The notes: a model not told the origin generated them from the sequence alone. Counted from the stretch's first letter, positions 1 to 7,531 are shown. The stretch: DNA of 12,547 bases from Gammaproteobacteria bacterium (GCA_029859085.1 JAOUDU010000024.1:1-12547); one strand, 5' to 3'. Program-made: numbers and translations.

Positions 1-1757
1 GCCTGCCGACCAACGTCTCCCACCAGAAGGTGCTGGATGAGCTGCGCGACATCGTCGGCGGCAACCGCACAGTCGAGTTCATCGATTGCACTGGCACGGC
101 GGCACAGCCGCGGGTCGAGCCGGCGCAGCTGCGCGCCAAGATAGAGGACCTGCCGCGGCTGCGCCGTTGGGTGATGCGCGTCGAGCAGATGGACAAAGGC
201 ACCTGGCTGACCTACCGGGACAAGGCCGGGCAGAGGGTGCGCATGCAACTGGCCTGGGTGAGTGAGGAGCGGGATCGCTTAATTTTCGTCAACGAGCGCG
301 GCCAGAAAGTAGCGGACATGAGCAATATACAGCTGGCCCGCCAGCTGAGCCGCGGCATGCAGCCCCCGGCGCCGGCGGACAAGCTGTCCGTGGTCGACAA
401 GAGCCTGTACCAGACCCTGGAGCACGTACAGAAAACCCTGAGCTTTGCCCGCAACCACGATTCCCTGACCAGGCTCATCAACCGCGCCACCTTCCTCGAC
501 CAGATGCGCCGGGCCCTGCGGCATGCCCAGCAAAAAGGCTCCCAGCATGCGGTGCTGTACCTGAATATCGACCAGTTCAGCCTGGTCAATGAGGTCTACG
601 ACCGCATCCACGGCGACCAGGTACTGCTCGAGTTCGCGCGCCTGCTGGCGCAAATGCACAGCAAAAAATCCTCCTCTGCCAGGATCGAGTCGGACAGCTT
701 CGCCGTTTTGCTGCTGGACCGGACCCCCGAGCAGGCACTGCAGGTCGCGGAGAGGATCCGCCGGGATATCGCCGCCAGCAGTGTCGATATCGAGGGCGAG
801 AAGATCACCTTCACCGTCTCCATCGGCGTGGTGCCTATCCGGGAGCACAGCCCGGAGGTGGGACAGATACTGAATACCGCCCGCACCACGATGCACCACG
901 CCAAGGAACAGGGCCGCAACCGCGTGGTGCAGTACGAGGAGGCCCAGCCTGCCACCAGCACCTACACCCAGGACAAGTTGCGCGCGAAGCGGGACCTGGA
1001 ACAGGCGGTAGCTACCGATCGTTTCGTGCTGCAGGCACAGCCCATAGTACAAACGCGGATTACCGGCGACGTCGTGGAGCAATTGCACTACGAGTTGCTC
1101 CTGGGGCTTGCCAACAAGGACGGCACCCTGGCCTCGCCCCAGGATTTCATCCTGTCGGCGGAACGTTACGGCTTCATGACCCTGGTAGATCGCTGGGTAG
1201 TGCGGGAGGCCTTCAGCTGGATCAGCGAGCTGATGGATGCCCAGAAAGTCGTTCCCAGCCTGTCGATAAACCTGTCGGGGACCAGCGTTACCGACGACAG
1301 CTTCATGGATTACCTGTTCGAGCAGATTTCGGAGTACGGCGTCGGCACCAGCAGGATCTGTTTCGAGATCACCGAAACCGGCACCATCTCCAACCTGGTC
1401 AAGGCTGCGGATTTCGTGCGCTCGTTTCGCAACATCGGCTGTAAGTTTTCCATCGACGATTTCGGCACGGGCCTGGCCAGCCACAATTACCTGCGGGAAC
1501 TCCCCGTGGATTATGTCAAGATCGACGGCAGTTTTATCACCAACATCCACAACAATCGCAATGACTACGCGATCGCCCGCTCCATCAACGACCTGGCCCA
1601 TTTCCTCGGCCAGGAAACCATCGCGGAGTCTGTGGAAAACGACGCGATCGTCGGGAAGTTGCGTGAAATCGGCGTGGACTACCTGCAGGGCTGGGGTGTC
1701 GGCAGGCCCAAGATCCTGTCCGAGGTTGCCAAGGACCTGTCCTCCATAGAGAAATAG
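1..1757 (+). CDS. DUF1631-like / degenerate GGDEF / EAL domain protein, 5' partial
   Basis: The reading frame is open from base 3, so the gene very probably begins upstream of the window; the GTG at 30 is only the first possible start inside it. Residues below count from that GTG (575 aa to the stop). Residues about 40-115 (RRWVMRV, GTWLTY, LAWVS, FVNERGQK, LARQLSRGM) resemble the C-terminal part of DUF1631 proteins. Residues about 135-305 form a GGDEF domain whose signature is ESDSF (220-224), so cyclase activity is unlikely. Residues about 320-565 form an EAL domain. Its expected metal and catalytic residues are present: E355 (in ELLL, not EALL), N414, E446, D476-D477, K497, E533 and Q553. 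Family knowledge suggests a cytoplasmic c-di-GMP phosphodiesterase, with the GGDEF domain perhaps regulatory. Activity and target process are inference. A LuxR-type gene follows 10 bases later, so the two may be co-transcribed. Confidence 0.85.
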   Translation, partial: LPTNVSHQKVLDELRDIVGGNRTVEFIDCTGTAAQPRVEPAQLRAKIEDLPRLRRWVMRVEQMDKGTWLTYRDKAGQRVRMQLAWVSEERDRLIFVNERGQKVADMSNIQLARQLSRGMQPPAPADKLSVVDKSLYQTLEHVQKTLSFARNHDSLTRLINRATFLDQMRRALRHAQQKGSQHAVLYLNIDQFSLVNEVYDRIHGDQVLLEFARLLAQMHSKKSSSARIESDSFAVLLLDRTPEQALQVAERIRRDIAASSVDIEGEKITFTVSIGVVPIREHSPEVGQILNTARTTMHHAKEQGRNRVVQYEEAQPATSTYTQDKLRAKRDLEQAVATDRFVLQAQPIVQTRITGDVVEQLHYELLLGLANKDGTLASPQDFILSAERYGFMTLVDRWVVREAFSWISELMDAQKVVPSLSINLSGTSVTDDSFMDYLFEQISEYGVGTSRICFEITETGTISNLVKAADFVRSFRNIGCKFSIDDFGTGLASHNYLRELPVDYVKIDGSFITNIHNNRNDYAIARSINDLAHFLGQETIAESVENDAIVGKLREIGVDYLQGWGVGRPKILSEVAKDLSSIEK

Positions 1758-1767
1758 CGAAGCTGTC

Positions 1768-2940
1768 GTGACGCACCCCCTGGTAGACAAAGACTACGAC
1801 CGGCTGGTGCGATCCGTTTACCACGGCGCCACCGAACCTTCCCCCTGGCAAAGTGCGCTGCCCGCATTGCGTGAGGCGATCGACGCCCAGGTCGTCTCAC
1901 TGGTATTGCGCGCCCCTTCCCACGGGGACCGGGGGATCATCCTGAACTGCGTCCGGCCCGACCGGGATGAGCGCAGCACAACGGCCCCGTTGGCGGACCC
2001 CGGGGACTGGGAGGTGACCGCCTACAGGGAGCAGTTCTTCGCCCTGGACCCCTTCATCAACCTGCCACCCGACCGCATCATCACCCTCGATGACCTGATG
2101 AGTGACGCCGAATTGATGGCCTCCGAGTATTACCTGCAGTACCTGCAACCGATCGGCCTGTTTCGCATACTCGGGGTGGACACCGGCGAACCCGATGGCC
2201 TGTTGGCCCGCCTGCGCTTCTCCCGTCGGCGTGAGGAAGCGCCCTTCAGCAGCCGGGACCGGGAAATGCTGGCGCTGATCACACCCCACCTGCGCCAGGC
2301 TATCGGGATCTATGCCCGCCTGAACCAGATGACCAGCGAACGCGACATCTATGCCGGCGCCGTCAACCAGTTGTCTGTCGCCACCATCATCCTCGACGAA
2401 AAGGGCCGGCTGCTGAACACCAATGCCATGGCTACGGCGCTGCTGCAGGAAGCCGATGGCCTGGCCCTGCGGGGAAAGCACCTGCACATCGAGGGACACA
2501 CCGCTAACCGCCAGCTGCAGTCCGCGCTGGCCAGCGTGATCAGCGCGCAGCAGGCCGGTGAGCCCTCGGTGGTGAAGGCCCTGCGGGTGCCGCGCCCGGG
2601 CGGTCGCCCTGCCCTGGGCCTGGTGATCCGGCCGGTGCCGGTATCCGAGTGGGGCGAGGGCCAGGCCGGCCCCTCTGCCGCGGTATTTATCAGCGACCCC
2701 GACCAGCGCGAGTCCGCGTCCCAGCAAACCCTGGCCGAGCTGTTCTCGCTGACGCCGGCGGAGGCCCGGGTGGCGATACTGCTCGCACGGGGGTTGAGCC
2801 TCACCGAGGTCGCCGAGTCGCAGCACATCTCCCCGCACACGGCGAGGGCCCAACTCAAATCCATCTTCGCCAAGACCGGCGCGTCGCGCCAGGCCGAGCT
2901 GGTGCGGATGATCATCAGGAGCGTGGCAGCACTGGGCTAG
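1768..2940 (+). CDS. LuxR-family HTH transcriptional regulator with PAS-like sensory region
   Basis: This 390-residue protein ends in a LuxR/FixJ-type helix-turn-helix (about residues 328-385: LTPAEARVAILLARGLS, then TEVAESQHISPHTARAQLKS and the tail FAKTGASRQAELV). That predicts a cytoplasmic DNA-binding regulator. Residues about 197-260 (VATIILDEKGRLLNTNAM and following) look PAS-like. The first 180 residues resemble the unassigned sensory half of many long stand-alone LuxR-type regulators. I see no autoinducer-binding signature and no phospho-acceptor receiver domain, so the ligand is unknown. The GTG at 1768 is the earliest start after the upstream stop; its ribosome binding site is weak. 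The gene lies 10 bases after the EAL-protein gene, which suggests one transcript, and only 6 bases before the FNR box of hemN. No terminator is visible after it. Regulator class is well supported; target genes cannot be read from sequence. Confidence 0.85.
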   Translation: MTHPLVDKDYDRLVRSVYHGATEPSPWQSALPALREAIDAQVVSLVLRAPSHGDRGIILNCVRPDRDERSTTAPLADPGDWEVTAYREQFFALDPFINLPPDRIITLDDLMSDAELMASEYYLQYLQPIGLFRILGVDTGEPDGLLARLRFSRRREEAPFSSRDREMLALITPHLRQAIGIYARLNQMTSERDIYAGAVNQLSVATIILDEKGRLLNTNAMATALLQEADGLALRGKHLHIEGHTANRQLQSALASVISAQQAGEPSVVKALRVPRPGGRPALGLVIRPVPVSEWGEGQAGPSAAVFISDPDQRESASQQTLAELFSLTPAEARVAILLARGLSLTEVAESQHISPHTARAQLKSIFAKTGASRQAELVRMIIRSVAALG

Positions 2941-2946
2941 GGCAGG

Positions 2947-2960
2947 TTGACCTATGTCAA
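2947..2960 (+). promoter_or_regulatory. FNR/ANR box upstream of hemN
   Basis: TTGAC-CTAT-GTCAA is a perfect 5-4-5 inverted repeat matching the FNR/ANR consensus TTGAY-N4-RTCAA. Its centre (2953.5) is 41.5 bases before a start point predicted at 2995 from the -10 element at 2983-2988. This is the standard class II activator geometry. An fnr gene lies about 1.5 kb downstream, and hemN genes are known ANR/FNR targets in pseudomonads. Confidence 0.85.
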
Positions 2961-2982
2961 CGCTCCCGCCTCCCGATATTGC

Positions 2983-2988
2983 TATTGT
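2983..2988 (+). promoter_or_regulatory. Predicted -10 element of hemN promoter
   Basis: TATTGT begins 22 bases after the end of the FNR box, as expected for a class II FNR promoter, where the box replaces the -35 element. The predicted start point is near 2995. Confidence 0.55.
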
Positions 2989-3018
2989 GCGCCCGTGAGT
3001 GACCGGACGGCGCAGGCA

Positions 3019-4453
3019 ATGACAAGCATTCTCCCCACGATAGAAGCCAACACCGAGATTCCCCCGGCGCACCGGGCAGACATGGAGCTGGCGGCGAAAT
3101 ACGCCTGTGAAGGGCCCCGCTATACGTCCTACCCCACCGCGCCCCAGTTCCGCGAGGATTTCCCCGTGGATCAGTACCTCGCCTGGCAGCGCAGGGACGG
3201 GGATCACAAGCGCGCACCCCTGTCGCTGTACCTGCACCTGCCGTTCTGCCGGGACATCTGCTACTACTGCGGTTGCAACAAAATCGTTACCCGCAAGAAC
3301 GGCGTCGCCAGGCAGTATCTCGACCGCCTGCAGCGGGAAATACAACAGCAGTCACAGCTGGTCGGCACCCAGCGTCCGGTCACCCAGCTGCACTGGGGCG
3401 GAGGCACGCCCACCTACCTGGACAACGCCGAAATCACCGAGCTGATGCATATGCTGGCCAGCCACTTCCGGCTGCTGGAAGGACTACCGTGAATACTCCA
3501 TAGAGATAGACCCGCGCACGATCGATCCCGGCACGGTTGCGCTGCTCAAAGGCGTCGGTTTCAATCGCATCAGCCTGGGAATCCAGGATTTCGACCCACT
3601 GGTGCAGCAGGCGATCAACCGGATCCAGCCCTACGAGGTCGTGGCGCCCCTGGTGGACAATATTCGCTCACACCATTTCCGCTCCCTGAGTTTCGACCTG
3701 ATCTACGGCCTGCCAAACCAGGATCGCCACACCATGAAGGAAACCCTGCGCAAGGTGAACGCGCTGCGCCCGGACCGCATCGCCTGCTACAACTACGCCC
3801 ACCTGCCCCAGCGTTTCACCAGCCAGCGGGCCATCGACCGGTTGGCACTGCCCTCCCCCGAGGAGAAATTGCTGCTGCAACAGATGATCAGCCATACGCT
3901 GCAGGATGCCGGCTACCTGTATATTGGCATGGATCACTACGTACTGCCCGAAGACGAGCTGGCCAGGGCCTTGCAGGAGGGCAGGCTGCAGCGCAATTTC
4001 CAGGGCTACTCCCTGCACATGGCGGATGACCTGCTCGGGCTGGGGGTTTCGGCAATCAGCCAGATCGGCGACTTCTACCTGCAGAATGAACGCGGGCTGG
4101 AGGCCTATTACCAGCTCGTGGACAGCGGCCGGATGCCCTTCACCCGCGGTTGCAAGGTGAACTCGGAGGACAAGCTGCGGCGCCACATCATCATGAGCCT
4201 GATCTCGGAACTGAGGCTGGATATCGGGGACTGCAATCGCCAGTTCGGGATAGATTTCTCGACCAGGTTCCAGCGGGAACTGGCCGCGCTGGCACCCCTG
4301 GCCCGGGACGGCCTGCTGGAAATCACTCCTGAGGAAGTGGCTGTAAGTCACCGGGGCCGCCCTTTCCTGCGCAACATCTGCATGCCATTCGATGCCTATC
4401 TCAACGCCCCCGGCGATGGCCGGTCGCCGCCCCGGTTTTCGGCCACTCTCTGA
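3019..4453 (+). pseudogene. hemN: Oxygen-independent coproporphyrinogen III oxidase (HemN), frameshifted as given
   Basis: HemN is a cytoplasmic radical-SAM enzyme that decarboxylates coproporphyrinogen III to protoporphyrinogen IX without oxygen. The N-terminal part (GPRYTSYPTA; radical-SAM cysteines C77, C81 and C84 with C86 in FCRDICYYCGC; GGGTPTYL) is read in one frame until the stop at 3490-3492. The rest (EYSIEIDPRTI, FNRISLGIQDF, FDLIYGLP, NYAHLP, IGMDHY, NFQGYS, LGLGVSAIS, RNICMPFD) is read in the frame shifted by one, up to the stop at 4453. Dropping one G at 3481-3482 joins RLLE directly to DYREYSIEIDPR and gives about 477 residues, close to E. coli HemN (457). The ATG at 3019 is preferred: it lies downstream of the predicted start point at 2995, whereas the in-frame TTG at 2947 lies in the FNR box. 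Both halves are fully conserved, so a sequencing error or very recent mutation is likelier than old decay. Expression is predicted to be FNR-activated. Confidence 0.88.
3479..3492 (+). other. Frameshift site in hemN
   Basis: The sequence GGAAGGACTACCGTGA spans the point where the HemN reading frame moves by one base and meets a TGA at 3490-3492. Removing one G from the GG pair at 3481-3482 restores an uninterrupted HemN frame. Confidence 0.8.
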
Positions 4454-4499
4454 GCAGAGCCCACAAAAAATCGGAGTACAGGCAGCCCCCGGTTTCGAC

Positions 4500-4505
4500 T
4501 ATAAT
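4500..4505 (+). promoter_or_regulatory. Predicted -10 element of fnr promoter
   Basis: A perfect TATAAT lies 29 bases before the preferred fnr start. No convincing -35 hexamer sits 17 bases upstream, and no FNR box is visible between hemN and fnr. The promoter therefore looks constitutive or dependent on something else, not autoregulated. Confidence 0.55.
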
Positions 4506-4521
4506 GCGCCCACTGAGCAAC

Positions 4522-4526
4522 GGAGG
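4522..4526 (+). promoter_or_regulatory. Ribosome binding site deciding the fnr start
   Basis: GGAGG lies 7 bases before the ATG at 4534. The alternative in-frame ATG at 4504 overlaps the TATAAT element and has no such site, so 4534 is the better start. Confidence 0.75.
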
Positions 4527-4533
4527 CTTACGC

Positions 4534-5292
4534 ATGACCGTCAGACTGGCAGACGCAGGTGATCATATCGTCCTGAAACCGTGCATTCACGATTACCAGG
4601 TCAATTGCGGGAATTGCCGCTTGAACAGCATCTGCCTGCCGCTGGCGCTGGAAAGCGATGATATCGAGCAACTCGATAACATTATCCAGCGCAGCAAGCC
4701 CCTGCAGAAAAGCCAGCACCTGTACCGGGAAGGAGACGAGTTCAAATCCGTCTTCGCAGTGCGTTCGGGTGCGATGAAGGCCTACAAAACCACTGACGAT
4801 GGTCGCGAGCAGGTCACCGGGTTTTACTTCCCCGGTGAAATCCTCGGCATGGACGGGATCAGCAATAACCTGCACGCATCCTCTGCCAAGGCCCTGGAAA
4901 CCGCAGCGGTCTGCGAAATACCCTTCACCTCACTGGAGAAGCTGAGCGCGATGATGCCGACCCTCCAGCGTCATTTCTTCCAGCTGATGAGCCGGGAGAT
5001 CACCGCAGACCAGCAGCTGATCACCCTGCTGAGCAAGAACTCCGCCGACGAGCGGGTCGCCTCGCTGATGTTGAGTATTTCCACCCGCAATTCCAAGCGC
5101 AAATTGAGCGCAACCCAGTTCCGGCTGCCCATGTCCAGGGTGGATATCGGCAATTACCTCGGCCTGACCGTCGAAACGGTCAGCCGGGTTTTCAGCCGGA
5201 TGCAAAAACTGGAGATCCTGCGGGTCGATAACAAGGAAATCAAAATTCTGGATGTGCAGGGCCTGCAGAAAATGGCCAACGTAGGTGACTGA
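4534..5292 (+). CDS. fnr: FNR/ANR-type oxygen-sensing transcriptional regulator
   Basis: This 252-residue CRP/FNR-family regulator binds a [4Fe-4S] cluster that oxygen destroys; the cluster-loaded dimer binds TTGAT-N4-ATCAA-type sites and activates low-oxygen genes. C25, C28 and C34 (NCGNCRLNSIC) match the N-terminal C-x2-C-x5-C of E. coli FNR, and C127 (AAVCEIPF) matches the fourth ligand, C122. A cyclic-nucleotide-binding-type beta barrel follows (REGDEFKSVFAVRSGAMKAY, FYFPGEILGMDGI). The C-terminal HTH has DIGNYLGLTVETVSR, keeping the E-x2-SR recognition residues of FNR. An extra cysteine, C17, lies before the cluster motif. The start at 4534 is chosen for its ribosome binding site. The gene sits between two predicted FNR targets, hemN and the cco locus. 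In pseudomonads the orthologue is called anr. Confidence 0.95.
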   Translation: MTVRLADAGDHIVLKPCIHDYQVNCGNCRLNSICLPLALESDDIEQLDNIIQRSKPLQKSQHLYREGDEFKSVFAVRSGAMKAYKTTDDGREQVTGFYFPGEILGMDGISNNLHASSAKALETAAVCEIPFTSLEKLSAMMPTLQRHFFQLMSREITADQQLITLLSKNSADERVASLMLSISTRNSKRKLSATQFRLPMSRVDIGNYLGLTVETVSRVFSRMQKLEILRVDNKEIKILDVQGLQKMANVGD

Positions 5293-5295
5293 CCT

Positions 5296-5324
5296 CCCGC
5301 CCGGCAGCGCACCAGCCCGGCGGG
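5296..5324 (+). terminator. Possible stem-loop after fnr
   Basis: CCCGCC (5296-5301) pairs with GGCGGG (5319-5324), and GGC/GCC pairs further inside after a C-C mismatch. It begins 3 bases after the fnr stop. There is no T run after it, so a classical intrinsic terminator is doubtful. It may only stabilise the 3' end. Confidence 0.3.
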
Positions 5325-5339
5325 CCACGTTGAACTACC

Positions 5340-5353
5340 TTGACTCAAATCAA
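5340..5353 (+). promoter_or_regulatory. FNR/ANR box upstream of the cbb3 oxidase locus
   Basis: TTGAC-TCAA-ATCAA matches the FNR/ANR consensus in both half-sites. A TATTAT -10 element lies 21 bases after the box, giving a centre about 41 bases before the predicted start point near 5387-5388. This is class II geometry, almost the same as at hemN. It implies low-oxygen activation of the downstream gene and probably of the ccoNOQP genes behind it. Confidence 0.85.
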
Positions 5354-5374
5354 GGCTGCATCGCCCATACACTT

Positions 5375-5380
5375 TATTAT
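5375..5380 (+). promoter_or_regulatory. Predicted -10 element of the cco locus promoter
   Basis: TATTAT lies at the expected distance after the FNR box. The predicted 5' leader to the ATG at 5427 is about 40 bases. Confidence 0.55.
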
Positions 5381-5426
5381 TGCGCATCCGCTAACAATAC
5401 CAGCCGTCCAGGGGGACTATAACCCG

Positions 5427-6029
5427 ATGATTCAGCATACCTTTGGCTTATTGGTCAGGCCCAGTGCCCAGTGGCGAACCGTCGCCAATCTCCCGGAGAA
5501 CTCGTTCAGGACCCTGATTCTCTATCCCTGCTTCCTGGCCCTGCTGCCGGCCGTTGCCTGGTACTACGGCACCAGCAGGGTGGGCTGGACCGTGGGGGAC
5601 GAGGGCGACGCCATCAAGCTGACGGTGGAAAGCGCGCGCCAGATCAGCGTGCTCTTTTACCTCGCCATGCTGGGTGCCGTTGCGGTGATAGGCTATTTCG
5701 TGCACTGGATGGCCGCCACCTACGGCGCGGCTTCCACCCTCACCAAGGGCATCGTGATAGTCGGGCTGACCTGTACCCCGCTGTTCCTGGCCGGGGTGGT
5801 GGGATTCCACCCGCTTCTTTGGATCGACCTGCTGATAGGCGTGGCGGCGGTGAGCTGGTCGGTCTACCTGCTCTACCTGGGGATCCCGATCGTCATGAAC
5901 ATACCGGAAGAGCGCGGTTTCCTGTTCTCCAGCGCGGTGGTGGGGGTGGCGCTTGTCATCCTTATTTGCATGATGGTCGGATCGGTGATCCTCTGGGAGT
6001 ATGGCGCGGCACCAGCCTTCACGGACTGA
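5427..6029 (+). CDS. YIP1-family-like integral membrane protein upstream of ccoN
   Basis: This 200-residue protein has about five hydrophobic segments: near residues 30-50 (LILYPCFLALLPAVAWYYG), 78-100, 110-130, 132-155 and 168-192. The N-terminal part (MIQHTFGLLVRPSAQWRTV, then LPENSF) looks like the bacterial YIP1/DUF1282 family, in which a short cytosolic start with a conserved R-P-x-x-x-W stretch precedes the membrane bundle. It should sit in the inner membrane. No catalytic or metal-binding motif is obvious. The ATG at 5427 is chosen because the frame upstream contains the FNR box and -10 element; GGGGGA at 5411-5416 is a possible ribosome binding site, somewhat far away. It is the first gene behind the FNR box and 56 bases before ccoN, so co-regulation with the oxidase is likely. 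Its role is not known; help with oxidase assembly or membrane insertion is only a guess from position. Confidence 0.8.
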   Translation: MIQHTFGLLVRPSAQWRTVANLPENSFRTLILYPCFLALLPAVAWYYGTSRVGWTVGDEGDAIKLTVESARQISVLFYLAMLGAVAVIGYFVHWMAATYGAASTLTKGIVIVGLTCTPLFLAGVVGFHPLLWIDLLIGVAAVSWSVYLLYLGIPIVMNIPEERGFLFSSAVVGVALVILICMMVGSVILWEYGAAPAFTD

Positions 6030-6085
6030 TCACGCCCTGGCCACGGTCGTATTGTAGTACTGTCTAATTGAATTGGAATTGAACC

Positions 6086-7531
6086 ATGAGCGAGCTTAAC
6101 TCTGCACTGGAACACCCCACCTACAACTACAAGGTGGTGCGTCAGTTTACTGTAATGACGGTAGTCTGGGGCATCGTGGGCATGCTTGTGGGGGTGCTGA
6201 TCGCCGCCCAGCTGGCATGGCCGGCACTGAATTTCGACCTGCCCTGGCTGTCATTCGGCCGCCTGCGACCACTGCATACCAACGCGGTGATCTTCGCCTT
6301 TGGCGGTTGCGCACTGTTTGCGACGTCCTATTACGTGGTCCAGCGCACCTGCCAGGTGCGGTTGATATCCGACAAGCTCGCGGCGATTACTTTCTGGGGC
6401 TGGCAACTGGTGATCCTGTCCGCTGCCATCACGCTGCCGCTGGGCATCACCAGCGGCAAGGAATACGCGGAGCTGCAATGGCCTATCGATATCCTGATCA
6501 CCGTGGTCTGGGTGCTCTACGCAATCGTGTTCTTCGGCACCATAGCCAAGCGCAAGACCGGCCATATCTATGTCGCCAACTGGTTTTATGGCGCTTTTAT
6601 CATCGCCGTTGCAGTCCTGCACATCATCAACAGCCTGGCAATGCCGGTGGCGATGGATTCATTCCAGGCATACTCCGTCTATGCAGGTACCGTCGACGCC
6701 ATGGTCCAGTGGTGGTACGGGCACAATGCCGTGGGCTTTTTCCTGACCGCGGGCTTCCTGGGCATGATGTACTACTTCGTCCCCAAGCAGGCGGAGCGCC
6801 CGGTGTACTCCTACCGCCTGAGCATCGTGCATTTCTGGGCCCTGGTAGCGGTTTATATCTGGGCCGGGCCCCATCACCTGCATTACACCGCCCTGCCCGA
6901 CTGGGCCCAGAGCCTCGGGATGGTCATGTCCCTGATCCTGCTCGCGCCCTCCTGGGGCGGCATGATCAATGGGATGATGACCCTCTCGGGTGCCTGGCAC
7001 AAACTGCGGACCGACCCGATCCTGCGCTTCCTGGTGGTGAGCCTGTCGTTCTACGGCATGTCCACCTTCGAGGGCCCGATGATGGCCATCAAGACCGTGA
7101 ACTCCCTGTCGCACTACACCGACTGGACGATCGGCCATGTCCACTCGGGCGCACTGGGCTGGGTTGCGATGATCTCCATCGGCGCCATGTACCACCTGAT
7201 ACCCATCCTGTTTGGTCGCGAGCGCATGTACAGCATCGAGCTCATCTACACCCATTTCTGGATGTCTACCATAGGTACCGTGCTCTATATCACCTCGATG
7301 TGGGTGAACGGCATCCTGCAGGGCCTGATGTGGCGGGCCTACAACCAGGACGGCACCCTGACCTACAGCTTTGTCGAGTCGGTTGCGGCCAGCCATCCGG
7401 GGTATATCGTCAGGGTCGCGGGGGGAGCGATATTCTTCTTCGGCATGCTGGTAATGGCCTACAACCTGTACATGACCAGCCGGAAAGATGTTGAACTGCA
7501 GGCGGCCCCGGCTGTCGCGAGCGCGGCGTAA
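6086..7531 (+). CDS. ccoN: cbb3-type cytochrome c oxidase subunit I
   Basis: CcoN is the catalytic, multi-spanning inner-membrane subunit of the high-affinity cbb3 oxidase; it reduces O2 to water at the heme b3-CuB centre and pumps protons. The ligands are visible: H64 and H353 for heme b, H351 for heme b3 (GHVHSG), and H213, H263 and H264 for CuB ([14 protein letters not shown]). Y257, six residues before the HH pair, is the expected cross-linked tyrosine of this family. At 481 residues it matches typical CcoN (about 475). The ATG at 6086 has only a weak ribosome binding site (GGA at 6075-6077). The gene starts 56 bases after the YIP1-like gene and is followed by ccoO after 10 bases. It is probably transcribed from the FNR-controlled promoter near 5387; a weak internal promoter in 6030-6085 cannot be excluded. 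Confidence 0.97.
   Translation: MSELNSALEHPTYNYKVVRQFTVMTVVWGIVGMLVGVLIAAQLAWPALNFDLPWLSFGRLRPLHTNAVIFAFGGCALFATSYYVVQRTCQVRLISDKLAAITFWGWQLVILSAAITLPLGITSGKEYAELQWPIDILITVVWVLYAIVFFGTIAKRKTGHIYVANWFYGAFIIAVAVLHIINSLAMPVAMDSFQAYSVYAGTVDAMVQWWYGHNAVGFFLTAGFLGMMYYFVPKQAERPVYSYRLSIVHFWALVAVYIWAGPHHLHYTALPDWAQSLGMVMSLILLAPSWGGMINGMMTLSGAWHKLRTDPILRFLVVSLSFYGMSTFEGPMMAIKTVNSLSHYTDWTIGHVHSGALGWVAMISIGAMYHLIPILFGRERMYSIELIYTHFWMSTIGTVLYITSMWVNGILQGLMWRAYNQDGTLTYSFVESVAASHPGYIVRVAGGAIFFFGMLVMAYNLYMTSRKDVELQAAPAVASAA

Noticed and set aside
279..1790. Long open frame on the minus strand opposite the EAL protein (503 codons)
   Set aside because: It is a shadow frame in GC-rich coding DNA; its translation shows no domain, while the + strand shows complete GGDEF-EAL motifs.
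1897..3345. Long minus-strand open frame across the LuxR-type gene and hemN
   Set aside because: It crosses two well-recognised + strand genes and an FNR promoter, and its translation is low-complexity without family motifs.
4444..4475. Small hairpin CTCT-GAGC-AGAG followed by an A run after hemN
   Set aside because: The stem has only four pairs and no T run follows on the + strand, so it does not support a terminator.
6027..6055. Possible ccoN promoter (TGATCA and TATTGT, 17 bases apart)
   Set aside because: The -35 match is poor, there is no FNR box, and the upstream FNR promoter already explains expression.
6217..7494. Second + strand frame inside ccoN (425 codons)
   Set aside because: It lies wholly within ccoN in another frame; all heme and copper ligands belong to the ccoN frame.
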